Counted from the first letter of the stretch, positions 42,577 through 56,355 are shown. The stretch is 64,000 nucleotides of DNA from Mycoplasma collis ATCC 35278 (GCF_000701825.1 NZ_JNJY01000003.1:25434-89433); one strand, 5' to 3'. Translations and numbers: made by a program. Notes: a model not told the origin generated them from the letters alone.

Positions 42577-45150
42577 TTATTTAGTATTATTTGGACCTAC
42601 AATATTTGAAATTAAACTTTTATTTAGTCTATAATCAAAAGCAACAACATGATATTCAGCATCTAAATGAGCAGGATTAAAAAAACTAAATTCATTTTTT
42701 CTTGTAAATCCTAATAATTGATTATTTCTATATATTTCATATGCTATTGTAGACTTTTCATAATCTTTCATATCAATTTTTATTTTTGTAAAAGGACCAT
42801 CTTTTATATATTCAATACTTGGTTTTGTATTGCTAGAAAATGTTTTAATTCCACTCGCTTCAAGCAAATCACTTTTTAATGAATAATATTCAATTGGTAT
42901 TTCTAATTTTGGATACTTACTAGCAAATTCTTTTAATTTTAAAGGTGCATTGTTATTACCAAAACGTTCTAAAATTTCAACGAAATTATAACCACTAACT
43001 AAAGTTAAAAAATAAGCTATTCTTCACTCTTTATAAATTATAATATTTGTTTTTATTTCTACTTCTTTAGGTTCTTTGGTTTTTTCATCTTTTACTATTG
43101 TTTTGTATTTAACTTTATCTTTAATTAATTGACCTTCATTATTTTTTGAAATTTCATCCAATAAATTTGAATCATATTTTCTTTCTCTAATTGTTCTAGT
43201 TATAGCGCCATAAAGACCAAATTTATTAACTGTTTCACTGAATTGTTTATTGTATTGTTTAAATTTTTCAAAATCATAATTATCATAATTATGATATTTA
43301 AAATAATTCATAACTAAATATCAAGTATAAAATCTTGCGCCTTCATTTTTGATATTATCAAAAAAATCAATTATTGTAGCTTTAGGATTTAATTTTTTTA
43401 TTTGAAGTTTTTCTTCAAAATTCTCAAAACTAGCGACTGCTGGGTGAATATGTTTTTTTACTAATTCACTAAAATCTATTGTTTTCCCCTCTTCGTTTGT
43501 TTTCCATAATGAAAGTTTATTATTTTTTATTTTATCAATTCAAAGTTGCATTCTTCCTTCAATTGAAAATAAATTATTAGTAATTTCAGGAACTGTTATA
43601 ATTTCATTATCGATTGTATGACCAAATTCATGCACTGAACTTCAAGTATATAAAATTTCATCATCTCCTGTTAAAAAAGGAAATATACCTCCTCTATTTC
43701 ACAAGTTAAAAAATCTTTTAGTTGCAAAAAAATTACTTCCAACAATACCAGCATAATTTTCACCTGAAGTTAAAAATACTTTAGTTCTTACAATTCCATT
43801 AGCTTCGTCATTAAAATCAATAGTTTCATAACCATCATAAAATCTAATAAATTTTAATCATTTATGTAATTTTTTTGAAAATGTTTCAATATACTCAAAT
43901 GCTTTTTCTTTATTTGTAATGCCAACATGATCAAAAGTATTTGCGATAATTGTTGAACCTGTTGCAATTTGAAAAGAACCTTGATCTTCATAATTAAATT
44001 CTAAAATTGACATATTTGCAAAATTGGATTGTTTATTATATTTTTTTAAATCTTGAACATAATTTCAGAATTTTTCTTTGTAATCTTTATCATTATCATC
44101 AAAAATATAATATGGATGTTTAGCTAAAATATTGTTTCAATTAGGCTCGGCTTCAAAATTAATATTAACAGGCTCATTAGTTTCATTAATTATATAAACC
44201 ATCATTTCATATGGCTCACTTGTTGTGTCAATCTCAATTTCATTTCTTCCAGATTGTAAATTTTTTAACTTATTGCCTCCAAATCACAATTCAGCAGGAT
44301 GATTGTTCTTTGTTTTATAAACATTACTAAAAGCTAAATGTAAATTTTTTTCTTTTATATTATCGCCTTGAACATCCAAAATAAGTTTACCTTTTATTCC
44401 CGCTTTTAAATAATATCCGCTAATTCCAGTGCTTCAATATTCTCAGTGTTGAATACTACGTTTATTTTCTGCTCCAGCACTAGTAATACCAGGAACATAA
44501 ACTTTACCATTTTCAGCTCTTGTAACATTATTTTTAATAATAAAATTAATATTTTGATTCTCAACATTTATTTCATTAGAATTAATATTAATTGCTATAA
44601 CTTTATGATTTGTATTTCTTTCTAAAATTTGTTTTTCAAAAATAAAATTTAAAAAGTTTTTTTCATTTTTACCAATATTTTTTATATTTAATATTTCATT
44701 ATTTTTTGTATTTTTGACTTTTAATGTAATTTGATCATTCAATTCAATAACATTATTAGTTGAAAATTCCAATCCTATAAGTTGATTATTTTTTTCTATG
44801 TTTTTTTCATATTTAAAAAGATATACTTTATTCTGATTATCTTTTATTTTATCAATTAAAGGAAACTCATCACTTATTTCTTTATTTAAAGGAGGGGATA
44901 CGGTTTCATTTTCTTTATTAGAATCGTTGTTTTTATTATCTTTATCTTTATTTATCAAATCATCATCTTTAGATGAAGTAGGAGGTAATTTTTTATCTTT
45001 GTCTTGAAATAGATTTGGTGGAAGAGGTGTATCTATTTTATCAATATTTTCATTTTTGTTTTTAATTATAATAATAGGTGTTGCTATTGTAACTGAAGAA
45101 ACTATAAATAATGATGATAAAATTATAAGCATTTTTCTTTTAGTTTTCAT
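42577..45150 (-). CDS. Anchored M60-like zinc metallopeptidase (copy 2)
   Basis: 857 residues, same order as copy 1 (3372-6122). One N-terminal hydrophobic anchor (about residues 8-30), a Lys/Asp/Asn-rich spacer, TGISGYYLKAGIKGKL, the catalytic HEFGH at about residue 507 (bases 43618-43632) followed ten residues on by Glu, and the C-terminal beta-sandwich ending IVGPNNTK. HEFGH fits the M60 HExGH form better than copy 1. It lacks the His/Asp-rich insert of copy 1 and has a Lys/Glu-rich one instead. The stop codon abuts the truncated IS. The frame is open throughout, with many UGA Trp codons. A 17-base A run (T on the coding strand) lies 63 bases upstream of the ATG. Confidence 0.82.
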
Positions 45151-45213
45151 GTTTTCCTCTATATATAATTTTTAAATTAACTCATTAATAAAAGATAAGA
45201 AAAATTATATATG

Positions 45214-45230
45214 AAAAAAAAAAAAAAAAA
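45214..45230 (-). repeat. 17-base homopolymer upstream of M60 copy 2
   Basis: Seventeen A on the plus strand, with GAAGAAGAAA next to it, 63 bases before the ATG. Same length as the tract of copy 1 but opposite base on the coding strand. It probably lies in the promoter region. Confidence 0.65.
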
Positions 45231-45241
45231 GAAGAAGAAAA

Positions 45242-46051
45242 CGCATTTCATTTATTCTTTAAATTTGCTGATATTAATTTGAGAAATTCTTCATTTTGTT
45301 GTTGGAATTTAAATAAAAATTCCATCGATTCTAAAAATTTTAGTTCAATATTTTTAAACTCAATTTCGTATTTTTTTTCATATGGAAAGAAAAATATATA
45401 TTTATTATCTATATAGAAATAAAACAATTAACATCTTTCAGATTAAAGCGTCAAATTTTTATTTTATTATCTACTTTTTTTTGGATATATATGATTAATA
45501 AGATTAAAACGTTTTTTTGCCTCTGATATGTAAAAAACAATTACATTATATTTTTTAAAAAAATTAATTAAATTATTGCTTATTTTTTATAGTAAGGAAA
45601 ATATTTGTCATATTCTTTTTTATTTTTTATAATCATTTGTTTTTGTTTAATAATATCATCAATTGTTTTATGAGAAATAAAACCTTCTTTTTTCTTAATT
45701 AATTTTATTTTTCTTTCATTAGTTAAACAATTATATTTAAAGTCGTAAAATTTTTTATAAAATATGACTCAAATGTCATAATGTGTAGAAATTATTAGTT
45801 ATTCTTTATGATTTAATTCATTAATTTGATTTTTATTTAGAAAAAAATTTTTGTTGTTTTCTTTTCTATATCAATCTAAAAGATCTTTTATGTTTCGATC
45901 TACTGGGAATAAAATTTTATTATCAGAGGATTTTAACGATTATTTTAGTATTTTTTTAATTATATAAGAGCAACTAGTTAAAGATTAAGGCATTATTAAA
46001 CTTAAAAACACAGTAGAAAAATAAAGTATTTTTTAGTTTGAATTTTAACAT
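45242..46051 (-). pseudogene. Decayed lipoprotein gene (paralogue of 46378-47129)
   Basis: Begins MLKFKLKNTLFFYCVF, loses frame, then shows the lipobox SLTSCSYII. The end still reads FFPYEKKYEIEFKN and LESMEFLFK, matching the neighbouring lipoprotein. Several stops and frame changes lie between. A plain duplicate in advanced decay. Confidence 0.75.
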
Positions 46052-46377
46052 ACCTTAGACTTTAAAAATATTGTTTATTAAATTTTAAAAATATTTAACC
46101 ATTTATTGTTTTAATTAAATTAAAAAACATACAAAATAATTATTATATTAATTATTTAAATAAATTAAAAAATTAAAAAACTATTAAATTAATGTTATTT
46201 TTTAATTTTTTAAAATAAAATATTAATATAAATCAAAGTAATTAAAAAAAACAAAAAAACTTAAAAATTTTTTAGATTTTCTTTAAAAAAAACAAAATGT
46301 TTTTTTAAAATTTAATTTCTTCTATCAAAAAATTAAGCATTTTTGTTTTATATTTTATTGAAAATAATATATTTTTT
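46052..46377. other. Intergenic, with a decayed repeat of the 36.5-kb gene end
   Basis: Bases 46250-46370 on the minus strand read FSIKYKTKMLNFLIEEIKF and then stops; this resembles the end of the disrupted gene at 36482 (FSVEYRKKMFDFLIKEIKF). The rest is AT-rich with no gene seen. Confidence 0.6.
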
Positions 46378-47129
46378 TTAAGAATTTTTATTCTCTTCAT
46401 TAATTTTATATAAATATTCTATTGATTCTAATGTTTTAAGTTTATTATTTTTAAATTCAATTTCATACTTCTTTTCATAAGGAAAAAAATAAATATAATT
46501 AAAATCTATATAATCTTTAGCAAGATATTTTACGTTAACATCTTCTAAATTAAAGCGTCAAATTTCTATTTTATTATCTATTTTTTTAGGATAAATATGA
46601 TTAATATAATTAAAGAATAAATCTGCATCAGATAAGTGAAATGTAACTAAATTATATTTTTCAAAAAAATCAGTCAAATTATTATCCAAATTATAATTAG
46701 GAAAATATTTATCGTATTCTTTTTTATTTTTTATGATTATTTGCCCTTGATTAATAATATCACTAACTGTTTCGTGAGAAATAAAATCTTGTTTTTTATT
46801 AATTAATTCATTTTTTTCTTCATTAGTTAACAAATAATATTTAGGGCCGTGCATTCTTTCATTTGTTATGTTTCATCTATCATAATGTTTTGAAATTATT
46901 TTTTTAGCTTTACTATTTAATTCATCAATTTGTTTTTCATTTAAAAAAAGTTTTTATTATTTTCTTTTTTATATTTTTTTAATAAATTCCTAATATTTTG
47001 AATACTCTCATCTATATTATTATCTTTAATTCCAATTAAATATGAACAACTAGTTAAAGATGAAATACTTGCTAAACTTAAAATAAACACAACATAACAA
47101 AATATTTTTTTAAGTTTAATTTTTAACAT
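46378..47129 (-). pseudogene. Lipoprotein with one frameshift
   Basis: Signal peptide with lipobox SLTSCSYL (Cys near residue 28). The frame stops after about 62 residues at a run of seven T near 46945; one T fewer or more restores LNEKQIDELNSKAKKIISKH and an open frame (with one UGA Trp) to 46378. The full product would be about 250 residues, Lys/Glu/Asn-rich, with FFPYEKKYEIEFKN near the end. Family unknown. A paralogue at 45242-46051 is more decayed. The single homopolymer indel could be reversible. Confidence 0.7.
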
Positions 47130-47854
47130 AGGTTACCGCCAAAACATCATTTATTGAATTTTCAAAAATATTTGAATACTTTTTAATTCTTATTCTATAT
47201 TTTCCAGTTTCATTGATATTATAATCAATCACTTCAACATTACTATTTATAACGTTAATATTTTTAACTACTTCTCATGAATAGCCATTTCATTTTTCAA
47301 AATATAAATCAAAATCTGTAAAAAATTTATTATTTTGTCTTTTTTCCATTTCACCTTTTTTTAATCATTCTTCGTTATTGTGTTCAGTTTGTCATTTTAT
47401 TTCACCTGGAGTATTTGCTAGTATTCTAGCAGCAATTGCAAGTGGATTTAAAAAATCTCATCAGTTATAATTATGAATAGGTCTATTTTCTTTATCTCTT
47501 AAAATTCCACCATTATTCATTCAAATTAATAAAATCATTGTTTTTGTTTGTGAAAAACTTTTTATTTTCATTTATTGTTTCAAAATCTTTTACTTCATAA
47601 TTTAATAATAATTTAACTTCATTTATATTAATAATTTCATTATTATTTGTTTTATCATCAACATTTAATTGTGAGTATCTTATAACTTTTCTTTCAATTA
47701 TTTTTTTATCTTTTAACTCATTATTAACTAAAATGTTTTTTTCTAATTTGATATTCTCGTTAGCTTTAATATCTCCTTTAGCACTAAATATAAATGCTGT
47801 TGTTGTAAAACCTAAAAATAATGATAAAAATTTAAAAATCTTTTTTCTTTTCAT
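47116..47854 (-). pseudogene. Subtilase-like remnant with signal peptide
   Basis: The start MKRKKIFKFLSLFLGFTTTA is a signal peptide, followed by about 80 residues (NEVKLLLNYEVKDF) and a frame change near 47550. The other frame then gives SFSQTKTMILLIWMNNGGIL and a C-terminal domain FDLYFEKWNG...YNINETGKYRIRIKKY, which looks like the end of subtilisin-like (S8) surface proteases. The catalytic domain is missing, so a large internal deletion is likely. S8 kinship is tentative. The end overlaps the lipoprotein start. Confidence 0.5.
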
Positions 47855-47997
47855 GGTTACTTTTAAATATTTTTTTATTATATATAAATTGTATAATAAT
47901 TTAATATATTAATTATTAATTTTTTTTATTTAAAAAATAATACTAATAATCATTAATAATCATCATTTTTTTTAATGAAAAACTTTTTTATATAAAA

Positions 47998-48054
47998 AAA
48001 AGTGCTATTATTTAAAATTTTATTATTTTTTAAAATTTTAAATAAGCAAGCACT
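47998..48054 (-). terminator. Terminator of the rpoB-rpoC operon
   Basis: On the minus strand AAGTGCT..ATTTAAAATTTTA pairs with TAAAATTTTAAAT..AGCACTT, followed by eight T. Confidence 0.85.
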
Positions 48055-48080
48055 TAAAAATTAAATTTTCATTTTATATA

Positions 48081-51000
48081 TTAAATATGTTTTTTAAAAT
48101 ATCAAGCTGGATCTTTGATATCATATTTTGATTTAGGCTCGTATTTAGAATTAGTTCCAGCTGGAATTTTATGTCCGACAATAATGTTTTCTTTTAATCC
48201 TTCTAATTTATCAACTTGTGAAGAGATTGAAGCGTGAACTAAAATTTTTGAAGTTTCTTGATATGATGCAGCTGCTAAAAAGGAATCTGATAATAATGGA
48301 GTTTGTTTTGCACCTTTAATTATCATTTCACCAAATGCAGGTTTTTTATTTTGCGCTAATAATTTACCATTAGCTTCTTGATATTCAAAAATATCAACAA
48401 ATGTTCCAACAAAAAATTGTGAATCTCCTGCATCTTTAATTAAAATTTTAGATAGCATTTGCCTAATGATGATTTCAATATATTTATCACTAATAGAAAT
48501 CCCTTGCATTCTATATAGTCTTTGAATTTCTTTTAATAAGTAATTTTGTACTTTTCTTGCATCAGTATAATTAAGTAATTCTTTAAGAACAATAGGTCCT
48601 TCGGTAATTTTTTGACCTGGAACAATTTTATCACCAATTTTTACTCTTAATTTTTGATTTGGTTGAATGTAAAATGGTTTGATAGATGGAATATTATCAT
48701 CATTTAAATATTCCATTTTAACTAAAAAACTACCTGTGTTAATTTTTGTGTTTTTATCTACAACTTCTTCAATTGCTTTAATCTCTCCTTTAAATGGTGA
48801 AATTAAAGCTGGTTTACCTCAAGGACGATCATAAGCATCGATTAATTCAATCAATCTAGCAAAACCACCTGTAATATCTTCAATTCCAGCTACTCCTCCA
48901 GAGTGGAAAGTACGCATTGTTAATTGTGTTCCTGGTTCACCAATTGATTGTGCAGCAATAATTCCTACCGCTTCACCGATTGCAACAATTCTGTTTGTTG
49001 CAAGATCTTTACCATAACATTTTTTACATACTCCATTTCGGATATGACAACTTAAAATTGATCTAATATCAACTTCTTCAATCCCTGAATTAATAATTTC
49101 ATTAGCTATATCAACAGTTATAAATTTATTTTTATCAATAATTAATTTATTAGTAGTAGGATGATAAATTGCTGAATTAGTATATCTTCCTTCAATTCTT
49201 TCAAAAAGTGAAACAATTATTGTTTTAGTTTTAGTATCAATAATATCACGAACAATATAACCAAAATCTGATCCACAGTCTTTTTCTTTAACAACGATAT
49301 TTTGAGCAACATCAACTAATCTTCTAGTTAAATAACCAGATTTAGCAGTATTAAGCGCTGTATCGGTAAGTCCTTTTCTTCCCCCGTGTGTTGATGAATA
49401 AAACTCAAAAGAAGTTAAACCTTCAAGGAAAGAACTTTTAACTGGAACTTCAACTGTTGATCTAACCACACGATCATTTTCAGCGTCGGCTTTAAGAGTT
49501 TTAACGTTATTAGCCATCAAACCTCTCATCCCTGAAAGTTGTACATAGTTAGAAATATTAGCTCTAGCTCCAGATTTCATCATCATAAATAATGAATTAT
49601 TATCTAATTTATCAACAACTTTAGTAAGCTCTTTTTGAATATTTTCTTTGATTTTGCTTCATTTATCAATACTTAAAGTATATCTTTCATCATCTGTTAA
49701 CATTCCTAATTTAAAATAGTTATTTAAATTTTTAATATATAAATCACCTTCGATTATATATTTTTCTTTATCAATTTCAGATTTCATCTCATCTATTGAA
49801 ATAGATGTTCCTGAAATTGTTGAATATTTAAATCCTAAATCTTTAATTTGGTCAAGAATTTCAGCTACATAATTTGTATATCTAAATCAAATTTTATCAA
49901 CAAGTTCAATTTTAACTTTAGTATTGAGTGCAAATTCTATCTCGGTATTTTTGTTTTTAAAAAGTTTTCTTTTAATTTTTAAAAATTCTTCTTTTGTTAA
50001 TTTAGCTAGATTTACAGCATGTTGTGCAGAGATGGGCTCTTCTTTATAATCAATAAGTTTAGAATAATATTCTAGCGATTTATCATATAATTCATTCTCT
50101 TCATCGAGAGCTATTTTTTTAATAACGCTAACTATATCTTCGAGGGCAACAACAATATCAAAATTATCATAAATTTGTCTAATTATTTTAGCAATATGTT
50201 TTTTTGTTAAAGGTTTATTGTGTTCTAAATTATTAATAAATTCAATAATATTAGCACCTTTAGGAACTGTATATTTATCTAATTTTTCTTGTTGTTTTTC
50301 AATTAAATTATCAACATCAGTATCAAAAATAAATGGGAAACTTTGTGGGAGGGCGTTATTGAAAATAAATTTACCTACTGAAGAGATAATTAAATTATTG
50401 TGAGTTTTAATTGTTTTTTTAACTTCATTATATGGAAGGGCTACTCTTGCATTTAGCGCAACAAACCCAGCTTCATAAGCTCTTATAAGATCATTGTAAG
50501 TACTATAAAAATTACCTTCACCTTTAGCTTGACGATCATCTCTTAACTCTTGTGTTAGATAATAAAGACCTAAAATCATATCTTGAGTTGGATTAACTAT
50601 AGGCTCACCATCTTTTGGTCCGAGAATATTTCTATTAGCTAACATTAATTCACGTGATTCTCTAATAGCTTCTGCACTAATTGGAACATGGACAGCCATT
50701 TGATCACCATCAAAATCGGCGTTAAATCCTGCAGTTACTAATGGATGAAGTTTAATCGCTCTTCCTCTAACTAAAACAGGTTCAAAAGCACGAATTGATA
50801 AACGGTGTAATGAAGGTGCTCTATTTAATAATACTAATCTTCCTTCAATAACTTTTTCAACATGTGGTCAAATTTTAGCATCTAATTCTTCGATTGATTT
50901 TCTTGCACTTTTAATTGAACTTGAAATATTTTCATCAATTAATCTTTTTATAATAAGTGGTTCGAATAATTTAGCAGCCATTTCCCTTGGAATACCTACT

Positions 51001-52337
51001 TGATGCATTTTTAAATTTGGACCAACAACAATAACACTACGTCCAGAATAATCAACTCTTTTTCCTAATAAATTTTGTCTAAAACGTCCTTTTTTACCTG
51101 TAAGAGCATCAGAGATTGATTTAAGAGGTCTTCCATCTTTAGAAGGTGTAGCTTGTGGTGATTTTCTTTGATTATCAATTAAAGAATCAACTGCTTCTTG
51201 GATCATTCTAAGCTCATTTTGAATAATCAAAATAGGTGCATCAGTTTCATATCATTTTTTTAATCTATTATTTCTAATGATAATACGACGATATAATTCA
51301 TTAATATCAGAAGTTGAGTGTCTTCCTGCATCTAATTGAATAAGAGGTCTTAAATCAGCTGGAATAACCGGAAGATAATTAATAAGCATTGATTTTGGAT
51401 CTTGTTTAGAATTAATAAATGAATTAATTACTTTTAATCTTTTATATAACTTATCACGTTCTTGGATTTTTGAATTTGTTAATTTTTCTTTTGGTAAGTT
51501 TTGAATTTCTTGAACTTCATTTCAAATACTTTCTTTTTCTTTTTGAAGATCTAATTTATCAAGTAAATATTCAATAGCTCTAGCTCCGGTATCAATTTTA
51601 GCATCTGAATATTCTTCAATAATTTCATTTAATTCATAAAAATCAATTCCATATTCTTTTCCTACTCTAGAACTTGAATATTCATTTAAATTTCTTAATG
51701 CTTCATCTAGTTCTTGATAAGCTTCAGAATTTGGTTGATGTTTTTCTTTAATTTCTTGAAGAGCATGACTATAAATAACACCAGCTTCATTTAAATTAAT
51801 AATAGAATTTTTAGGTAATGCTTTAATCCCGCCAGATTCTAAGATAATATGACTTTTGTAATAAATAACAGATTCTAAATCAGCTTTTGTAACACCTTTA
51901 CTTTTATTATCTTCCACTTTTATTCCTAAAAGTTTTGAAATAATTGAATGATCAATTCTAAAATATCAAAAGTGTACAACAGGTGATTCTAATTTAATAT
52001 GTCCCATTCTTGATCTTCTTGATATTTTAGCTAAGATTGTAGATTTTAATTTTTTACATTGTTCAGAAACTGTACAAATTGTTCCTTCATTAGATTTTTT
52101 ATATTTTTTTCCACAAATTGAACATTTAAAATCAATAACAGGACCAAAAATTAATTCATCAAACAAACCTTCTCTTTCTGGTTTGAAAGTTTTATAATTA
52201 ATAGTTTCAGGTTTAGTTACTTCTCCATTTGATCATTCTAAAACATCTTGGCTAGTAGCTAAAGAAAGAGAAATTTTTTCAATTGTATTTTCATCAATTA
52301 AAGCATATTTACGAGAAACTTTTTCAATTTTATCCAT
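48081..52337 (-). CDS. rpoC: RNA polymerase subunit beta'
   Basis: 1418 residues. The zinc-site region near residue 70 ([10 protein letters not shown] and a further Cys pair), [15 protein letters not shown], the catalytic Mg motif NADFDGD (bases 50698-50724), [14 protein letters not shown] of the trigger loop, and the Rpb1 C-terminal [19 protein letters not shown] are present and in order. It forms the active centre with RpoB. It starts 11 bases after rpoB and shares its mRNA. Many in-frame UGA Trp codons. Confidence 0.98.
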
Positions 52338-52348
52338 TTTGTCTCCTC

Positions 52349-55300
52349 TTAATTATCTTCATCATCAAAGTAATTTTTAATGATAATATCATTGAATTCA
52401 TCGCTTAAAGCAAGCTCTTCATCAATACCTTCCATTTGTTCAAATTTATATTTTTGACCAAAATCTTTTTTATGAACTTCTAGTTTAATATTTAAACCTC
52501 TTAATTCATAAGCAAGAACATTGAATGATTCTGGCATTCCTGGTTTTGGTATTTCACCACCAGAAATTAAAGTGTTATATAACATATTACGTCCTAAAAT
52601 ATTATCTGATTTATATGTTAAAAGCTCTTGTAAAACAGTAGCAGCTCCAAAAGCTTCTAGAGCTCAAGTTTCCATTTCACCAAATCTTTGTCCACCATTT
52701 TGAGATTTTCCTCCTAGTGGTTGCTGACTGATTAATGAATATGGCCCTACACTACGAGCATTAATTTTATCATCAACCATATGTTGAAGTTTTAACATAT
52801 ACATAATTCCTACTGAAACTTTGGAGTCAAATTCTTTACCAGTAATTCCATCAAATAATTTAAATCTTCCACTAGTAGGTAAATCAGCTTCTTTTAAAAT
52901 TGAATCTAAATCTTCATTTTTAATTCCATCAAATACTGGGGAAATAAATTTAACATTTAATTTTTTAGCCGCCATTCCTAAATGAAGCTCTAAAACTTGC
53001 CCAATATTCATCCTTGAAGCAACCCCTTGTGGATTAAGCAAGATATCAACAGGTGTTCCATCTTCTAAATATGGCATATCTTCAACAGGTAAAACTAAAG
53101 AAATAACTCCTTTGTTTCCGTGACGACCAGCCATTTTATCTCCAACTTTGATTTTTCTTTTTTGAGCAATAAAGACTTTTACTATTTTATCAATTCCATC
53201 TTCAAGAACATCACCATTAGCTCTTGAAATAATTTGTACATCAATTACAGTTCCTTCATCACCATGTTTAACTTTTAGTGAAGTATCTTTTTGATTAGTT
53301 CCTTTATTTCCAAAAATAGCATTTAATAATTTTTCTTCAGGTGTAGGATTATCTTCTCCTTTAGGACTAATTCTTCCTACAAGTATATCCCCTGTAGTAA
53401 CTTCAGAACCTACTCTAACAATTCCATTTTCATCAAGGTGTCTTTTTGATCTAATTGATGCATTAGGAATATCATTAGTTAAAGTATCATCTCCAGCTTT
53501 TGATGTTCTAAATTGAATTGTTTGTTCTTCAATGTGAATTGAAGTAAAGACATCATCTTTAACTAATTTTTCACTAATGATAATGGCATCCTCAAAATTA
53601 TAACCATTTCATGTTGTAAAGGCTACTAAAACATTTTTACCTAAAGCTAATTCTCCATCTTTAGTAGAAGGACCATCACAAATTAAATCACCTTTTTCAA
53701 TGTAATCATCAACTTTAACTGTAGGAATTTGGTTGATAGTTGTTCCCTGGTTTGATTTTTGGAAATTTCTAAGATGATAAATATCTATTGCTAAATCTTC
53801 ATCATCAGGTTTAATTTTTATAGTTTTTGCATCAACATATATAACTTTTCCAGAATTATTTGCTCTAATATTTGTTGCAGCAAATTTAGCGATATCATGT
53901 TCAACACCAGTTGCAATTAAAGGAGCTTGTGATTCTAATAATGGAACTGCTTGTCTTTGCATGTTAGCCCCCATTAAAACCCTGTTAGAATCATCATTTT
54001 CCAAAAAGGGAATTGCGCTTGAAGCGATGGAAGTCATTTGTTTTGATGCAACAGCAATATAATCGACTTCATTTGCTTTAACAATTAAATATTGATAATC
54101 TTTTCTAACAGTAACAAATTCATCAATAATTTTATTATTATCATCGATTGTTAATGATGATTGTGCGAATGTATAACCATATTCATCAACTGCAGTAAGT
54201 CACTTTATTTCATCATAATTAACATAACCATTAACTACTGGAAAATAAGGTGTTTGAATAAAACCAAAATCATCAGTTTTAGAATATGTAGCTAAATTTA
54301 AAATCAATCCAATGTTTTGTCCTTCAGGTGTTTCAATTGGACAAATTCTTCCATAATAAGTAGAGTGAACGTCACGCACTTCAAATTGCGCAGTTTCTCT
54401 ATTTAATCCTCCAGGCCCTAAAGAGGTTATTCTTCTTTTATTAGCTAATTCTGATAAAGGATTTACTTGATCCATAAATTGTGATAATTTAGAAGTATTA
54501 AAAAATGTTTTAAATTGATTATAAATTGGTTTGTTATTTGTAATATTTTTTGGTGTTATTTTTTCACTTTCTTTAGATGATAATTTTTCCTTAGTATTTT
54601 TTTCTAATTTTAATAAACCAAGTAAAAATTGTTTTTGTAATAATTCACCCACACCAACAATTCTTTTATTTACTAATGAATCAAGATCATCATCTTTTCC
54701 TAAGTTAGAAATTAAATTGAAATAGTATGAAACAATAGCCACAATATCAGAAAGCACTAAATGCATTTCATTAGAATTTGGATCGTTAGAAATAACTAAA
54801 ACTGGTTTATGATTTTGTTCTAAAGATTTTTTATTTGGCCAAACTTTAACCATAATAATTTTGTTTTTATTAATTAATTCTGGTTTAAATTCTAATTGTT
54901 TACCATAAACTTTATTTACATCAATGTCAGGAATTTCAACTAATTCAATCATTCCTTTTTCAAATTGTTTTTGAATTTCTCTAGCTAAATTAGAGTTAAT
55001 AAAAGTTCCTTTTTTATATAAAACTTCACCATTAGTATTAACTAAATCTTCTGCTAGATATGTTTCAAGAATCCTTTCAATTAAATTAAGTTTTTTATTT
55101 AATTTATATCTTCCTGTTTTTGATAAATTATATCTTCTTTCATTAAATAATGTGTTAGGTAAGAAGTTTCAAATAGCATCTTCAGTTAATCTATCACCTT
55201 TTCTAATTATTCTATAAATATTTTCTAATTTATTTTTTTGTTCTTCGGTTTCAATTATTTTTTCTTTTTTAAGTGATTCTAATAAAACATTTGATTCACC

Positions 55301-55963
55301 AAATAATTCTTTAATAGTTTCTCTTTTAAATCCTAAAGCTAGTAAAAAAGTTATTAAAGGAATATTTTTGTGTTTATCAATTCTGAATTTAATAGTATCG
55401 ATTGAATTACCTGTAACTCTATGGAAAATTTCTAATCATGAACCTACATCTGGTAAAAGCTCAACTTTGTTAAATAAATCATCCGCTTGCTTATTACGAA
55501 CATTTTTTCCAAAATAAGCTCCAGGAGATCTAATTAGTTGGGAAACAACAACTTTTTCTGAACCATTTATAATAAAAGTTCCACCTTTAGACATTAAAGG
55601 GATTTCTCCATAAAGAACTTCTCTTTCATCAATTTCCCCTGTTTCTACAGTGTGTTTTCTTAAAAGTGCTATAATTTTACCAACATATGAAGTCCCTTTT
55701 TGTTTAGCTTCTTGAATTGCTTCGAATTCATCATCAGGTCTTTGAATTCTTACGCTTCCTTTAATAAACTCTATTTCTATTTTTCCATTTGAAGAAATAA
55801 TAGGATAAATTTTTGATAAAGCTTCTTCGATTCCGGTTTGTAAAAATCAATCAAAGGATTTCCTTTGAGTTTCTAAATAATCAGGTGTTTTTAAAGTAAA
55901 TTTAGTTTTTGAATAATCACGTCTTTCGGTTTTGGAACCAAATTTTCTGATTTTATAATTCAT
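52349..55963 (-). CDS. rpoB: RNA polymerase subunit beta
   Basis: 1204 residues. [21 protein letters not shown], the rifampicin pocket [36 protein letters not shown] and the C-terminal [20 protein letters not shown] are all typical. The residue equivalent to E. coli His526 is Asn (codon 54442-54440), and Ser531 is Thr, so natural rifampicin resistance is expected; Asn526 is known to do this in spiroplasmas. Lies between rpmA and rpoC; a hairpin separates it from rpmA. Confidence 0.98.
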
Positions 55964-56010
55964 ATTAACCTCATTTCATTTTTATATATTTTTAACATAA
56001 ATTAAAATAA

Positions 56011-56056
56011 AAACAAAAAAACTAATCTTATTACAATTAATATAACAAGACTAGTT
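56011..56056 (-). terminator. Terminator downstream of rpmA
   Basis: On the minus strand AACTAGTCTTGTTA pairs imperfectly with TAATAAGATTAGTT, followed by T residues. Confidence 0.7.
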
Positions 56057-56074
56057 ACAGTGTTTTAGAAAAAA

Positions 56075-56332
56075 TTAATTTTCATTTGCATAGACTGAAG
56101 CAACTTTTCTATTTCTCTTTTTTTCGAATTTTACAATTCCGTTAATTAAAGAATAAAGAGTATCATCATTTCCTCTACCTACATTCATACCAGGGAAAAA
56201 TTTTGTTCCTCTTTGTCTTAAAATTATTGCTCCTGCGCTTGCATATTGTCCATCACTTAATTTAACACCTAAACGTCTACCTGCCGAATCTCTACCGTTT
56301 CGGGTGGATCCACCTGCTTTGGTTTTTGCCAT
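56075..56332 (-). CDS. rpmA: Ribosomal protein bL27
   Basis: 85 residues. [17 protein letters not shown] and [13 protein letters not shown] are signature bL27 segments. The usual N-terminal peptide removed by Prp protease in Firmicutes is absent or very short: the protein starts [13 protein letters not shown], so the mature-like N-terminus reaching the peptidyl-transferase centre is encoded directly. Follows rplU by 23 bases. Confidence 0.97.
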   Translation of the reverse strand: MAKTKAGGSTRNGRDSAGRRLGVKLSDGQYASAGAIILRQRGTKFFPGMNVGRGNDDTLYSLINGIVKFEKKRNRKVASVYANEN

Positions 56333-56355
56333 TTATAATTCCTCTTTTCTAAATT

